NCBI RefSeq assembly: GCF_020523925.1
Contig: NZ_JAJAPW010000001.1
Span: 248,001 to 312,000 of the forward strand
Source: Neotamlana laminarinivorans
Lineage (GTDB): Bacteria > Bacteroidota > Bacteroidia > Flavobacteriales > Flavobacteriaceae
Length of the DNA stretch: 64,000 nt
Reading direction: 5' to 3'
Notes under the pieces: model-generated
The model's database searches: none
Told to the model about the DNA's origin: nothing
What the model saw: only the letters and a program-made list of their open reading frames with translations
Position numbers and translations under genes: made by a program
Shown here: piece after piece, positions 24,555 to 36,071 of the stretch
Position numbering within the stretch: the first letter of the stretch is position 1
Layout of the letters: every line of letters starts with the position of its first letter

Positions 24555-25211
24555 ATGGTAAGAAATATTGCAATTTTTATTACAATAGTACTTACAATTT
24601 GTACACTTGTTAGCTTGGGGTTTCAATCAAACGAAACACCAGATTTAAGCAAACACTCAACAAAGGGTTTAAGCTTAAATTACACTGTAGAAGATAATAC
24701 TGATGTATTAGCTTTAGCTACAACCGAACAAGAAAACTACGAATTTTCTCCTTATTTAGGAAAATCGTTTGTAGGTTTTAAAGAAGCTCTTGCGTTTAAA
24801 GAGTCTGGTGGAAATTATTTTTCAGTTAATACCTTTGGATATTTGGGGAAATATCAATTTGGTGAAGGAACACTAAAACTTATAGGTATTAACAACCCTA
24901 ATGAATTTTTACAAAATCCTAAGTTGCAGGAAAAAGCATTTATTGCTAATGTAGCTCGTAACAAATGGATTTTACGTCGTGACATTAAGAATTTTGTTGG
25001 TAGACGTATTAATGGTATTGTAGTAACCGAATCTGGAATTTTAGCAGCAGCACATTTAGCGGGTCCAGGAAGCGTGAAAAAATATTTACGCAGTTATGGT
25101 CTTGATAATTTTGCAGATGGTTATGGTACAACAGTGCATTATTACATGAAACGATTTTCTGGTTACGATACATCGTTTGTAAAGCCGAATAAAGTGGCAA
25201 AAGCGATTTAA
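24555..25211 (+). CDS. Secreted lytic-transglycosylase-fold protein
   Basis: A 218-residue protein with an N-terminal hydrophobic segment (IAIFITIVLTICTLVSLGF), probably a signal peptide or anchor. The globular part has the lysozyme/transglycosylase-like pattern ALAFKESGGNYFSVNTFGYLG, then KYQFGEGTLKLIG and a late TESGILAAAHLAGPGSVKKYL with the helix that closes the active site. Glu in FKESGG is the likely catalytic acid. It probably acts on peptidoglycan in the periplasm; database labels often read peptidoglycan-binding protein. It has its own promoter and a terminator overlapping the convergent gene. Confidence 0.82.
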   Translation: MVRNIAIFITIVLTICTLVSLGFQSNETPDLSKHSTKGLSLNYTVEDNTDVLALATTEQENYEFSPYLGKSFVGFKEALAFKESGGNYFSVNTFGYLGKYQFGEGTLKLIGINNPNEFLQNPKLQEKAFIANVARNKWILRRDIKNFVGRRINGIVVTESGILAAAHLAGPGSVKKYLRSYGLDNFADGYGTTVHYYMKRFSGYDTSFVKPNKVAKAI

Positions 25212-25217
25212 AGTTAG

Positions 25218-25931
25218 TTAGTTTTTGTGAATAATAAATATGGTAGGTCTTTTATGAAGGTCTACCATATTTTTTTTCCAGTAACTTGCTGTTTGAGTTT
25301 TTATATATTCAGTTGGTAAGGTGATGTCGCAAGCAATACAAATGTTTGTATTAGCATCTAGGTAATTAGCTAAATCTTCTAACATTTTGTTATTTCTATA
25401 AGGTGTTTCAATGAATAATTGCGATTGGTTTTGTTCAAACGACAAACGTTCTAATCGTTTTATTTCATTTTTTCTTTCGCTTTTATCGATAGGCAAATAT
25501 CCATTAAAAGCAAAACTCTGTCCATTCATTCCAGAGCTCATCATGGCCATTAATATTGACGATGGACCAACTAGAGGGTTTACTTTTATGTTTTTTTGAT
25601 GTGCAATTTTTACAATATCTGCTCCAGGATCTGCAACACCAGGGCAACCTGCGTCAGATAGTAATCCTATGTTTTTACCGTTTAGGCAAGGTGTTAAAAA
25701 ATCAGGTAATTCACTTGTTTCTGTACGTTTATTTAATTCGAAAAGGATTAATGAGGGTTGTGACTTTTCAGGGCATATTTTTTTTATAAACCTACGTGCA
25801 CTTTTAGTGTTTTCAACAATAAAATAGTCTGTGTTTTCAATTAGATGTTTTACTGTAATAGGTAAAACATCTAAAGGATTATTATCTCCTAAAGTGGTAG
25901 GAATTAAGTATAATTGCCCTAGAGCTGTCAT
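25218..25931 (-). CDS. SAM-dependent methyltransferase, tetrapyrrole-methylase fold (RsmI-like)
   Basis: A 237-residue protein of the tetrapyrrole methylase superfamily. It begins GQLYLIPTTLGDNNPLDVLP, has GLLSDAGCPGVADPGADIV (SAM-binding loop) and LVGPSSILMAMMSSGMNGQSFAFNGYLP, and ends soon after FIETPYRN and RPTIFIIHK. This is related to RsmI, the 16S rRNA C1402 ribose methyltransferase, but is shorter and lacks the RsmI C-terminal domain, so rRNA is only a likely substrate. It is followed at its start by the phosphatase gene 2 bases upstream. Its 3' end contains the terminator of the convergent gene. Confidence 0.85.
   Translation of the reverse strand: MTALGQLYLIPTTLGDNNPLDVLPITVKHLIENTDYFIVENTKSARRFIKKICPEKSQPSLILFELNKRTETSELPDFLTPCLNGKNIGLLSDAGCPGVADPGADIVKIAHQKNIKVNPLVGPSSILMAMMSSGMNGQSFAFNGYLPIDKSERKNEIKRLERLSFEQNQSQLFIETPYRNNKMLEDLANYLDANTNICIACDITLPTEYIKTQTASYWKKNMVDLHKRPTIFIIHKN
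25236..25278 (+). terminator. Rho-independent terminator inside the convergent gene's 3' end
   Basis: Inverted repeat AAATATGGTAG (25236-25246) with CTACCATATTT (25262-25272), then a run of T. It terminates the plus-strand gene ending at 25211, yet it lies within the last codons of the minus-strand methyltransferase (stop at 25218). Confidence 0.75.
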
Positions 25932-25933
25932 AT

Positions 25934-26383
25934 TTAAACAAGTTTATTTGCTATAGCTGTGCAGGCTTCATCTAACATATTGTAAACGTTTTTAAAGCCA
26001 TCTTCACCACCATAATAGGGATCTGGAACGCTGTAGTTTTCGTTAGGATAAACTTCATTTAAAATCATAGAAACTTTGGCAATATCTTCATCGTTTCTAG
26101 CTAGTTTTATAACATTTTTAAAATTAGAATCATCCATAGCATAAATAAAATCGAAAGCATCAAAATCTTCAACTTTAAATTGGCGTCCTTGTAAATTAGA
26201 AATATCTAAACCATTTGTTTTTGCTATAGCCACAGAACGGATATCTGGTGTTGCTCCTATATGATAATTTGAAGTTCCTGCGGAATCAACAATAAAGTCA
26301 TCAGATAATTTTTCTCTTAAAATACCTTCGGCTAGTGGAGAACGACAAATATTTCCCAAGCAAACCATAAGAATTTTAGTCAT
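25934..26383 (-). CDS. Low-molecular-weight protein-tyrosine phosphatase
   Basis: A 149-residue cytoplasmic phosphatase. The P-loop CLGNICRS (Cys8, Arg14) sits at the N-terminus as in the family, and the general-acid Asp lies in SVPDPYYGG near residue 117. Family members dephosphorylate tyrosine-phosphorylated proteins, often linked to exopolysaccharide control. It lies one base after the dnaA stop and 2 bases before the methyltransferase gene, so the three are probably one operon led by dnaA. Confidence 0.95.
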   Translation of the reverse strand: MTKILMVCLGNICRSPLAEGILREKLSDDFIVDSAGTSNYHIGATPDIRSVAIAKTNGLDISNLQGRQFKVEDFDAFDFIYAMDDSNFKNVIKLARNDEDIAKVSMILNEVYPNENYSVPDPYYGGEDGFKNVYNMLDEACTAIANKLV

Positions 26384-26384
26384 T

Positions 26385-27812
26385 TTAAACAGATAGTTTT
26401 TTGGTTATGTCTTCAACATACTTTTTAAACTGCTTGTCGGTAGAAGATAAATTATCAACCGTTTTGCAAGCATGTAAAACAGTTGCATGATCACGTTTTC
26501 CTATTTGAGAACCAATACTAGCTAAAGATGCTTTAGTAAACTTTTTTGCAAAAAACATGGCTAATTGTCTAGCTTGTACTATATGTCGCTTACGAGTTTT
26601 AGATTGTAACGTTTCTACATCCATTTGAAAATAATCTGAAACTACTTTTTGTATATAATCAATAGAAACCTCTCGCTTGGTGTTTTTTACAAATTTTTCA
26701 ACAATTACACGGGCTAAATCTAGAGTAACTTCTTTTTTATTAAATGAGGATTGTGCAATTAATGAAATAATAGCTCCTTCAAGTTCTCGTACATTACTTT
26801 TAATATTTTTAGCAATGTAATCTATAATTTCATCTGGCATAATTACGCCATCTCTGTATAATTTATTTTTTAATATAGAAACTCGAGTTTCAAAATCGGG
26901 ATTTTGTAATTCTGCGGATAACCCCCATTTGAAGCGAGATAGTAAGCGTTGTTCTATATCTTGCATGTCTACAGGAGCTTTATCACTAGTTAAAACAACT
27001 TGCTTACCGTTTTGGTGTAAGTGATTAAAAATATGGAAAAACACATCTTGTGTGCCACTTTTACCTGATAAAAATTGAACATCGTCAATAATTAAAACAT
27101 CAATAATTTGATAAAAATGAATAAAGTCGTTACGGTTATTCTTTTTAACAGCTTCAATATATTGTTGTGTGAATTTTTCAGCAGAAATGTATAATACAGT
27201 CTTTTCAGGATATTTGTCTTTAATGTCTACTCCAATAGCATGAGCCAAATGGGTTTTTCCTAAACCAACGTTACCAAAAATTAATAGAGGGTTAAACGAT
27301 GTTCCTCCTGGTTTAGCGGCAACAGCTAGTCCTGCACTTCTCGCTAAGCGGTTAGAGTCTCCTTCTAAAAAATTTTCAAAACTGTAATTTGGGTTAAGTT
27401 GCGATTCAATTTTTACATTACGAATACCTGGAATAATAAAAGGATTTTTTAACTCTCTACTTTTATTATTCAAGGGAATGTCTACGTCTTGAGATTTTAC
27501 CGCAGTTCTATGTGAACTTGGTATTTTTTCAGTGAATGGTTGTTTATTGCCATAGGTGTTTTCCATTTTTATTATGTAAACTAACTTGGCAGTTTCACCT
27601 AATTCTTTAGTAAGCGCAACTTTTAAAATTTTAACATAGTGCTCTTCAAGCCACTCGTAAAAGAATTTACTTGGTACTTGTATACTCAGCGCGTTATCTG
27701 TGAGTTTTACTGCGACTATGGGTTCAAACCATGTTTTGTATGCTTGAGGCTGAATATTATCTTTTATAAAAAGGAGACAATTATTCCATACCGATTTCGC
27801 AGTTTTACTCAT
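26385..27812 (-). CDS. dnaA: Chromosomal replication initiator protein DnaA
   Basis: A 475-residue DnaA. Domain I is at the N-terminus (TAKSVWNNCLLFIKDN), the AAA+ domain has Walker A GNVGLGKTHLAHA and Walker B LIIDDVQFL, and domain IV ends with the DNA-binding KRHIVQARQLAMFF and GKRDHATVLHACKTV. It binds DnaA boxes and melts the origin. The 193-base region upstream is AT-rich and contains a near-box (TTGTTCACA on the minus strand) but no cluster of DnaA boxes, so the origin is not evident here. Confidence 0.98.
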   Translation of the reverse strand: MSKTAKSVWNNCLLFIKDNIQPQAYKTWFEPIVAVKLTDNALSIQVPSKFFYEWLEEHYVKILKVALTKELGETAKLVYIIKMENTYGNKQPFTEKIPSSHRTAVKSQDVDIPLNNKSRELKNPFIIPGIRNVKIESQLNPNYSFENFLEGDSNRLARSAGLAVAAKPGGTSFNPLLIFGNVGLGKTHLAHAIGVDIKDKYPEKTVLYISAEKFTQQYIEAVKKNNRNDFIHFYQIIDVLIIDDVQFLSGKSGTQDVFFHIFNHLHQNGKQVVLTSDKAPVDMQDIEQRLLSRFKWGLSAELQNPDFETRVSILKNKLYRDGVIMPDEIIDYIAKNIKSNVRELEGAIISLIAQSSFNKKEVTLDLARVIVEKFVKNTKREVSIDYIQKVVSDYFQMDVETLQSKTRKRHIVQARQLAMFFAKKFTKASLASIGSQIGKRDHATVLHACKTVDNLSSTDKQFKKYVEDITKKLSV

Positions 27813-28005
27813 TTTTTTTATAAATTTCTTTAGGTTTTATTAAAGATAAGAATGACCGAAATTAAATTTCAATCCCCCCGTTAATAGCGAGGCAAATATG
27901 TGAACAAAATTCTAAAAAAAAAAATGAATACCTCTTGAATTTTAAGATTTTTTTTCTCATGTTTAACCAGCGATGTAAACTACGAAAAAATATTTAAAAT
28001 TGTGT

Positions 28006-28404
28006 ATGAAATTCGATAAAATACAAATAAGAGTGCGTTATGGGGAAACCGACCAAATGGGAGTGGTATACCACGGGAATTATGCATTATATCTAGAAAT
28101 GGGAAGGGTTGAGTGGTTAAGAAAGTTAGGGATTTCTTACAAATCGATGGAAGATAACGGTATTATGTTACCTGTTGTTTCTTTAAATATAAATTATAAA
28201 AAATCGGCGGGTTATGACGAGTTAATTACGGTTAAAACCATGCTTAAAAATAGGCCAACTTCTAAGATAGAATTTGACTACGAAATAACCAATGAGAAGG
28301 GGGAAATATTGACCTTAGCAAGTACAACATTAGTTTTTGTTAGTATGAAAACTATGAGACCAATTAAAGCTCCAGATTATGTTTTAAATTTAATTGAAGA
28401 TTAG
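28006..28404 (+). CDS. Acyl-CoA thioesterase (YbgC/FadM, 4HBT family)
   Basis: A 132-residue hot-dog fold thioesterase. The active-site motif is YGETDQMGVVYHGNY, with the catalytic Asp in ETDQMG, followed by LEMGRVEWLR. Such enzymes hydrolyse short- or medium-chain acyl-CoAs. The ATG at 28006 is chosen over a TTG two codons upstream because the family starts close to the first beta strand. It is divergent from dnaA and convergent with the YigZ gene, whose stop is 2 bases away. Confidence 0.9.
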   Translation: MKFDKIQIRVRYGETDQMGVVYHGNYALYLEMGRVEWLRKLGISYKSMEDNGIMLPVVSLNINYKKSAGYDELITVKTMLKNRPTSKIEFDYEITNEKGEILTLASTTLVFVSMKTMRPIKAPDYVLNLIED

Positions 28405-28405
28405 T

Positions 28406-29014
28406 TTAAATTGCTTTGATTTTTACCTCGAAAATAGAATTAAAAATTTCAAATATTTTTTCAGATTCTGTTTTTCTAACAGAAATTGTTATTTGGCAAT
28501 TTAATTCTAGTTTTTGGTTAATAATATTTATTTGGTGCTCTTTTATTCTGCGCATTACCACATTCATGTTTTTATAATCGAAAGTTATTAGGTAATTAAT
28601 ATTTATAGTTTTTTTAATAACCGTTGCGCTTTCTAATGCTAATTGTGCAGTTTGTCGGTAGGCATTAATTAATCCGCCAACACCTAATTTAACGCCGCCA
28701 AAATAACGAACCACTATTATTAAAATATTGGTAACGTTAAACGATTGTATTTGTCCGTAAATGGGCATACCTGCTGAATTGCTAGGTTCGCCATCGTCGT
28801 TTGCACGATAATGTATTTTTTCGGTGCCTATTTGGTAAGCATAACACCAATGTCTTGCCGAATGGTGTTCTTTTTTTACGATTTCTAAATTAAGTTTAAC
28901 GTCATCTTCAGTTAAAACCGGAAAAGCATACCCAAAAAACTTGCTGTTTTTATCTTTAAATAAAACAGGTTCTGTTGGTTTGTTAATAGTTTGGTATGTG
29001 TCTTCGCTAATCAA
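28406..29014 (-). CDS. YigZ/IMPACT family protein
   Basis: A 202-residue protein. The UPF0029/IMPACT N-terminal domain has HHSARHWCYAYQIG, the signature GEPSNSAGMPIYGQIQ and VRYFGGVKLGVGGLINAYR; a smaller DUF1949-like domain follows. In eukaryotes IMPACT modulates translation; bacterial members are of unclear function. The start codon is TTG at 29012-29014, only 6 bases after the ribD stop, and the conserved sequence begins soon after, so no better start exists. It is probably co-transcribed with ribD. Confidence 0.9.
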   Translation of the reverse strand: MISEDTYQTINKPTEPVLFKDKNSKFFGYAFPVLTEDDVKLNLEIVKKEHHSARHWCYAYQIGTEKIHYRANDDGEPSNSAGMPIYGQIQSFNVTNILIIVVRYFGGVKLGVGGLINAYRQTAQLALESATVIKKTININYLITFDYKNMNVVMRRIKEHQINIINQKLELNCQITISVRKTESEKIFEIFNSIFEVKIKAI

Positions 29015-29020
29015 AAAAAG

Positions 29021-30004
29021 TTATTTGTTTTGGTATATTTCTAGTATGTCTCCTGCAATGATTTCCTTAGAAGTTAATTCTCCTTTGAATTTAGGGGCTT
29101 CAACACCTTCATTAAAAACAACAGCGCCTTTAAAAACTCTAGCTTCATCCCAGAGACCTTCATTTATAAAGGTTTGCAATATTTTACTTCCGCCTTCAAT
29201 TATAACGGAATTAATATTTGCATTAAATAGTTCGTTACAAATAGCCTTAGCGGTGTTTTCTTGCAAACTAATTGTTTCCGCTTCAGCGTTAAAAATATTG
29301 AGATTTTTAGGTAAACTGTTATTGTTATCAATTACAATTCTAATAGGATTTTGTCCAAGGAAATCTCTGGTTGTTAAGCTAGGGTTATCTGCTAGCACTG
29401 TGTTGTAGCCAACTAGAATAGCTTGTTCTTCGGCGCGCCATTTATGTACCAATTGTCTGGAAAAGGTATTTGTAATCCAAACAGGTTTTTGCTCGTTTTT
29501 TGTTTTAGGCGCAATAAAGCCATCTGCAGTTTGCGCCCATTTTAAAATAATGTACGGGCGTTTTTTATTGTGAAATGTAAAGAATCTTTTGTGTAACGAT
29601 TTACATTCGGCTTCCAACACACCAACAGTAACATTACAGCCCGCTTCCATGAGTTTTTTTATGCCTTTTCCTGCTACTTTTTCGTTATCGTCAATACAAC
29701 CTATAACAACATTTGGAATGTTGTGATGTATAATTAAATCGCTACATGGTGGTGTTTTACCATAATGCGAACATGGTTCGAGTGTTACATAAATAGTAGC
29801 TTCCTCGAGCAGGTTTTTATCTGTAACCGAGTTTATGGCATTTACCTCGGCATGACTACCGCCATAAGGACTTGTAAAACCTTCGCCAATAATTTTATTG
29901 TCTTTTACAATAACTGCGCCTACCATGGGGTTAGGTCTCGTTGTTCCTAAACCGTTTTTGGCTATTTCTATACAGCGTTTTATGTATTTTTCATGTATCT
30001 TCAT
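29021..30004 (-). CDS. ribD: Bifunctional riboflavin deaminase/reductase RibD
   Basis: A 327-residue enzyme doing the deamination and side-chain reduction steps of riboflavin synthesis. The deaminase domain has the zinc site GSHAEVNAI and LEPCSHYGKTPPCSD. The reductase domain has ILKWAQTADGFIAP, LVGYNTVLADNPSLTTR and IIEGGSKILQTFI. Length is slightly short but complete. It has its own short promoter region (33 bases to the divergent GNAT gene). Riboflavin is the precursor of the FAD that the photolyases need, but there is no sequence sign of shared control. Confidence 0.95.
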   Translation of the reverse strand: MKIHEKYIKRCIEIAKNGLGTTRPNPMVGAVIVKDNKIIGEGFTSPYGGSHAEVNAINSVTDKNLLEEATIYVTLEPCSHYGKTPPCSDLIIHHNIPNVVIGCIDDNEKVAGKGIKKLMEAGCNVTVGVLEAECKSLHKRFFTFHNKKRPYIILKWAQTADGFIAPKTKNEQKPVWITNTFSRQLVHKWRAEEQAILVGYNTVLADNPSLTTRDFLGQNPIRIVIDNNNSLPKNLNIFNAEAETISLQENTAKAICNELFNANINSVIIEGGSKILQTFINEGLWDEARVFKGAVVFNEGVEAPKFKGELTSKEIIAGDILEIYQNK

Positions 30005-30019
30005 CCCGTAAAATATCTA

Positions 30020-30027
30020 CAAAAATA
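30020..30027 (-). promoter_or_regulatory. -7 promoter box for ribD
   Basis: The minus strand reads TATTTTTG, matching TAnnTTTG, 16 bases before the ribD ATG. It lies in the 33-base gap to the divergent acetyltransferase gene, so the leader is very short. No FMN riboswitch would fit in this space. Confidence 0.45.
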
Positions 30028-30037
30028 TCATTTTAAA

Positions 30038-30525
30038 GTGAGTAAAGATAGTATAGTTATTAGAGAAATAGAACATCAAGATAATGAGCAACTTGAGGCT
30101 GTAATACGCGCCTGTTTTCACGAGTTTAAAATTCCGCTAGAAGGTACAGCGTATACCGATCCTGAGACTAAAAAAATGTATGAAGCCTATCAAAATAGTA
30201 ACGATGTATATTTTATTATTGAAGAAAATGGTGAAGTGTTAGGCGGCGGCGGCGTAAAACCGTTGCAAGATTCAAATGGTGATATATGTGAAATACAAAA
30301 AATGTATTTTTCACCTAAAGTTAGAGGTAAAGGTTACGGGAAACAACTTTTTGGTAAATGTGTTGAAGCTGCGAAGCAACTGGGTTATAAGCAATGTTAT
30401 TTAGAGTCTGCATCTCAATTAAAAGCGGCTATACATATTTACGAAAATTTTGGTTTTAAACACTTGCAAGGTGCATTGGGAAATACAGGTCATTTTTCTT
30501 GTGGCGTGTGGATGATTAAAGATTT

Positions 30526-30529
<4 letters not shown>
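30038..30529 (+). CDS. GNAT family N-acetyltransferase
   Basis: A 163-residue acetyltransferase. The acetyl-CoA site is KMYFSPKVRGKGYGKQLFGKC, followed by LESASQLKAAIHIYENFGFKHL, typical of GNATs. The start is uncertain: GTG at 30038 (VSKDSIVIREI) avoids overlapping the divergent ribD start and fits the usual first strand, while an upstream ATG at 29993 would give 178 residues overlapping ribD. The substrate is unknown. It overlaps prmC by 4 bases (ATGA). Confidence 0.85.
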
Positions 30530-33380
<2,851 letters not shown>

Positions 33381-33422
33381 TTTATAAAACATATTAGTTA
33401 CTAATTATTTAGCAATTTTTTT

Positions 33423-33430
33423 TATGTTTG
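33423..33430 (+). promoter_or_regulatory. -7 promoter box before the first YhhN-like gene
   Basis: TATGTTTG matches TAnnTTTG exactly and lies 12 bases before the ATG at 33443. It supports an internal start rather than the TTG at 33428, which lies inside the box. Confidence 0.45.
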
Positions 33431-33442
33431 TTATTAATATTG

Positions 33443-34195
33443 ATGAATATTAATATGAAAATTACAAAAGTACTAATAGGTTTATTAATAGTATGTTATG
33501 TTTGTTTTACTTTTTATGAAGTACTAGGTAATTACGACCTTTCAATTATTTTTGATAATTTACTCGTTCCAATAATAACAATAGGTTATTTTTTTGCTTT
33601 AAAAAAGAAAAGTCTTTGGGTTTCTTTATTTCTAATATTTTATTCTGTTTCAGATTTATTGGCAATTTGTTTTAATGTTGTTCTTAACAACTATAGCTTA
33701 AATACTAATTTAGTTTTATCTTACGATTATTATTTGGCTAACCTTCTTTATGATTTAGCACATATATTTTTAATTTTTGAAATAGCTAAATATTTATCTT
33801 TAAAATTTGTTTTAAAAAACCTGAAACTTCACCTTATAGTTTTAGTTTTATTAAATATATATTTAGCCTATGTGATACAAATGGTTTCGGAGTCTAATTA
33901 CACATTTCCATTTGAAAATATTTTAGAATTAACATATAATGTTATTGTCTTATCTCTGCTTTCAATAGCTTTACTGAGTTATCTTTATCAAGACAACAGG
34001 AAATCCTTGTTTTTATTTCTAGGAGCTTTATGTATTGTTTTTTCTGAAATAATGGACATTGCCTTTATATATGTTAAAGAAGTCTCTTTAATACATATTT
34101 TAGGTACTAGTTTTACTGTTTTAGCTTTTTTACTTGTTTATAAACAATCTTATTTTACAAATAGTTCTAGAGGGTATAATTTAATACGCCGTTAA
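33443..34195 (+). CDS. YhhN-like multi-pass membrane protein (lysoplasmalogenase family?)
   Basis: A 250-residue, very hydrophobic protein with about eight predicted membrane helices. The arrangement, with a polar Asp in SVSDLLAICF and Ser-Glu-Asp in IVFSEIMDIAFIY, resembles the YhhN/TMEM86 family, which includes lysoplasmalogenases. Similarity is in pattern rather than a clear motif, so the family call is tentative. Two ATGs (33443 and 33455) could start it. A second protein of the same type follows at 34402. Function unknown. Confidence 0.65.
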   Translation: MNINMKITKVLIGLLIVCYVCFTFYEVLGNYDLSIIFDNLLVPIITIGYFFALKKKSLWVSLFLIFYSVSDLLAICFNVVLNNYSLNTNLVLSYDYYLANLLYDLAHIFLIFEIAKYLSLKFVLKNLKLHLIVLVLLNIYLAYVIQMVSESNYTFPFENILELTYNVIVLSLLSIALLSYLYQDNRKSLFLFLGALCIVFSEIMDIAFIYVKEVSLIHILGTSFTVLAFLLVYKQSYFTNSSRGYNLIRR

Positions 34196-34349
34196 TCATA
34201 CTTTTTACCTTATTGTACAATTTCTACAAATTAAGAGATAAATTATAGAGGTCCATCTCGTTTTCAAAATTATAAACCTGAGAATGGTTTTAAAAATCCG
34301 ATAAAATACAATTTTATAAAAATAATCGACGAAATGTTGCTTTTTAAGG

Positions 34350-34377
34350 TTGTAATTCGTGTTTTATTGTATATTTG
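34350..34377 (+). promoter_or_regulatory. Promoter before the second YhhN-like gene
   Basis: TTG at 34350-34352, 17 bases, then a perfect -7 box TATATTTG at 34370-34377, 24 bases before the TTG start at 34402. It indicates that the second membrane-protein gene has its own promoter despite sitting behind the first. Confidence 0.5.
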
Positions 34378-34401
34378 TTTTAACCTACTTATACATTTAT
34401 T

Positions 34402-35160
34402 TTGAAAAATTTGTCCCTACCAGTTTTTAGCAAGCTTGTGTTTACTATTTTTATTACACTATTAATTTGTAATTTTATTGGTGCTTTTACAGAAAACCCA
34501 ATAATTAATAAATTTACTTTTTTATTACTTATTCCTTTATTTTCAATCACTTTTTTGTGGCGATTTCAAAAACTAAATCTAGCTGTTTTAGCTTTTCTTA
34601 GTTTTTCTTTGTTAGGGAATTTAAGTACTATTTTTTTAAAAGATACATTTACTGGTTTATTTTCCAACGGTTTTCATTTATTAAGCTTCATAAGTTTAAT
34701 TTTATTGGCGTTGCAAAGTCTTAAGTTAAAAAGAATAGATATGGTAGTAGGCGGGTATTTAATTTTAGTGCTTTCTATAAATTTATATCTTTTATATTCT
34801 CTTTATAAGTTTTTGATTGATATAATGTTAAATGACTTAGCAGTTAAAATTTTTGCTGTAAAAAGTTTAGCATTAATCATTTTAGCTTCGGTTGCTTTTG
34901 GAGCTTATTTAAGTTATCAAACTAAAAAGGCAATATTATTTTTAATAGCAACTGCTTGTTTTGGCTTTGCTGCTATTTTAGAATATTTAAATAGTTATTA
35001 TTCTAGTACGTTAAGCTTTTTAATGGTAGATAGAATATTATACATAGTAGGTGTTTACTTTATATTTAGATATGCTATAGCAGAAGCCGTAGTGGATATT
35101 AAGAAAGATATCATGAAAAATAAAATGAAGCCTTATTTTAATAAAGGTGTTCTAAACTAA
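34402..35160 (+). CDS. YhhN-like multi-pass membrane protein, second copy
   Basis: A 252-residue hydrophobic protein with about eight predicted helices and the same layout as its upstream neighbour (33443-34195), including a small-residue and aromatic-rich penultimate helix (LIATACFGFAAILEYLN). Sequence identity between the two is low, so they are old paralogues or functional analogues. Translation begins at TTG 34402. Its 3' end overlaps the convergent metallophosphatase gene by 9 bases. Function unknown; lysoplasmalogenase-like is a weak guess. Confidence 0.65.
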   Translation: MKNLSLPVFSKLVFTIFITLLICNFIGAFTENPIINKFTFLLLIPLFSITFLWRFQKLNLAVLAFLSFSLLGNLSTIFLKDTFTGLFSNGFHLLSFISLILLALQSLKLKRIDMVVGGYLILVLSINLYLLYSLYKFLIDIMLNDLAVKIFAVKSLALIILASVAFGAYLSYQTKKAILFLIATACFGFAAILEYLNSYYSSTLSFLMVDRILYIVGVYFIFRYAIAEAVVDIKKDIMKNKMKPYFNKGVLN

Positions 35161-36069
35161 AATTGAGGCACCATTAGCTGTTTTATTATTATTACTATCA
35201 AAATAAAAATCTATTTTTCCTAGATATAATCCATAACACCCCACTTGATTTACAAGTACATTTTTGTCAATAGCATTTTTTGCTATTGTTGGTTTTGGTA
35301 AAAATGTATGTGTATGTCCGCCAATTATTAAATCAATATTTTGTGTAGCTTCAGCTAGTTTTAAATCACTAATTTTATTTGGGTTGTTTTTGTAATGGTA
35401 GCCTAAATGCGATAAACAAATTATTAAATCGCATTTTTCATTTTCTTTTAATATGCGGGTCATATCTTGAGCAATTTCAATGGGGTCAAGATATTTTGTT
35501 TCTTTGTACAAATTTGGAGCAACTAAGCCATTTAGTTCTATGCCTAAGCCAAAAACTCCAATTTTAATCCCTTGTTTTAAAAACGTTTTATAAGGCTTTG
35601 TATGCGTGTCTAAAACGGTATTTGTAAAATCATAATTAGCACATATAAAATCGAATTTTGCATGAGGTAATTGAGCAAAAAGTCCATCTACACCATTATC
35701 AAAATCATGGTTTCCAATAGTAGATGCATCATATTTAAGTTTACTCATTAGTTTAAACTCTAATTCGCCTCCGTAATAGTTAAAATAAGGTGTGCCTTGA
35801 AAAATATCGCCAGCGTCTAAAAGTAAGGTGTTCGGGTTCTCATTTCTGTAGTTATCAATTAGAGTTGCTCTTCTGGCTACACCTCCTTTATTTGCGTTTC
35901 TCCCATCTTCAGGTCCAAAAGCATCTATGTGGCTATGTACATCGTTGGTGTGTAAAATTGTAATTTTTGTGTTTTTTTTAGCTTCAGTAAACGATGAAAG
36001 CCCTAATCCGCCTAAAGTAATTAATGCAGAACTAGCAGCAGTTTGTTGTAAAAAGTCTCTACGTTTCAT
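35152..36069 (-). CDS. 5'-nucleotidase-type metallophosphatase (N-terminal half as a separate protein)
   Basis: A 305-residue calcineurin-like metallophosphatase. A twin-arginine-like signal (MKRRDFLQQTAA) leads into the dimetal motifs: ILHTNDVHSHI, LLLDAGDIFQG, TIGNHDFDNG, LSHLGYH and GGHTHTFL. These are the catalytic motifs of UshA-type 5'-nucleotidases. The substrate-binding C-terminal domain is absent and is encoded by the gene just upstream (36072-36827, 2-base gap). The pair probably works together on nucleotides in the periplasm. It overlaps the convergent membrane-protein gene by 9 bases. Confidence 0.92.
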   Translation of the reverse strand: MKRRDFLQQTAASSALITLGGLGLSSFTEAKKNTKITILHTNDVHSHIDAFGPEDGRNANKGGVARRATLIDNYRNENPNTLLLDAGDIFQGTPYFNYYGGELEFKLMSKLKYDASTIGNHDFDNGVDGLFAQLPHAKFDFICANYDFTNTVLDTHTKPYKTFLKQGIKIGVFGLGIELNGLVAPNLYKETKYLDPIEIAQDMTRILKENEKCDLIICLSHLGYHYKNNPNKISDLKLAEATQNIDLIIGGHTHTFLPKPTIAKNAIDKNVLVNQVGCYGLYLGKIDFYFDSNNNKTANGASILV

Positions 36070-36071
36070 AA

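Noticed and set aside
27813-28005. Possible replication origin upstream of dnaA
   Set aside because: The region is AT-rich and has one near-match to a DnaA box (TTGTTCACA), but there is no cluster of boxes, and origins are not always next to dnaA in this phylum. A GC-skew plot of the full genome would be needed.
29993-30037. Upstream ATG start for the GNAT gene, overlapping ribD
   Set aside because: It would overlap the divergent ribD start and add residues without family conservation; GTG at 30038 is preferred, though not proven.
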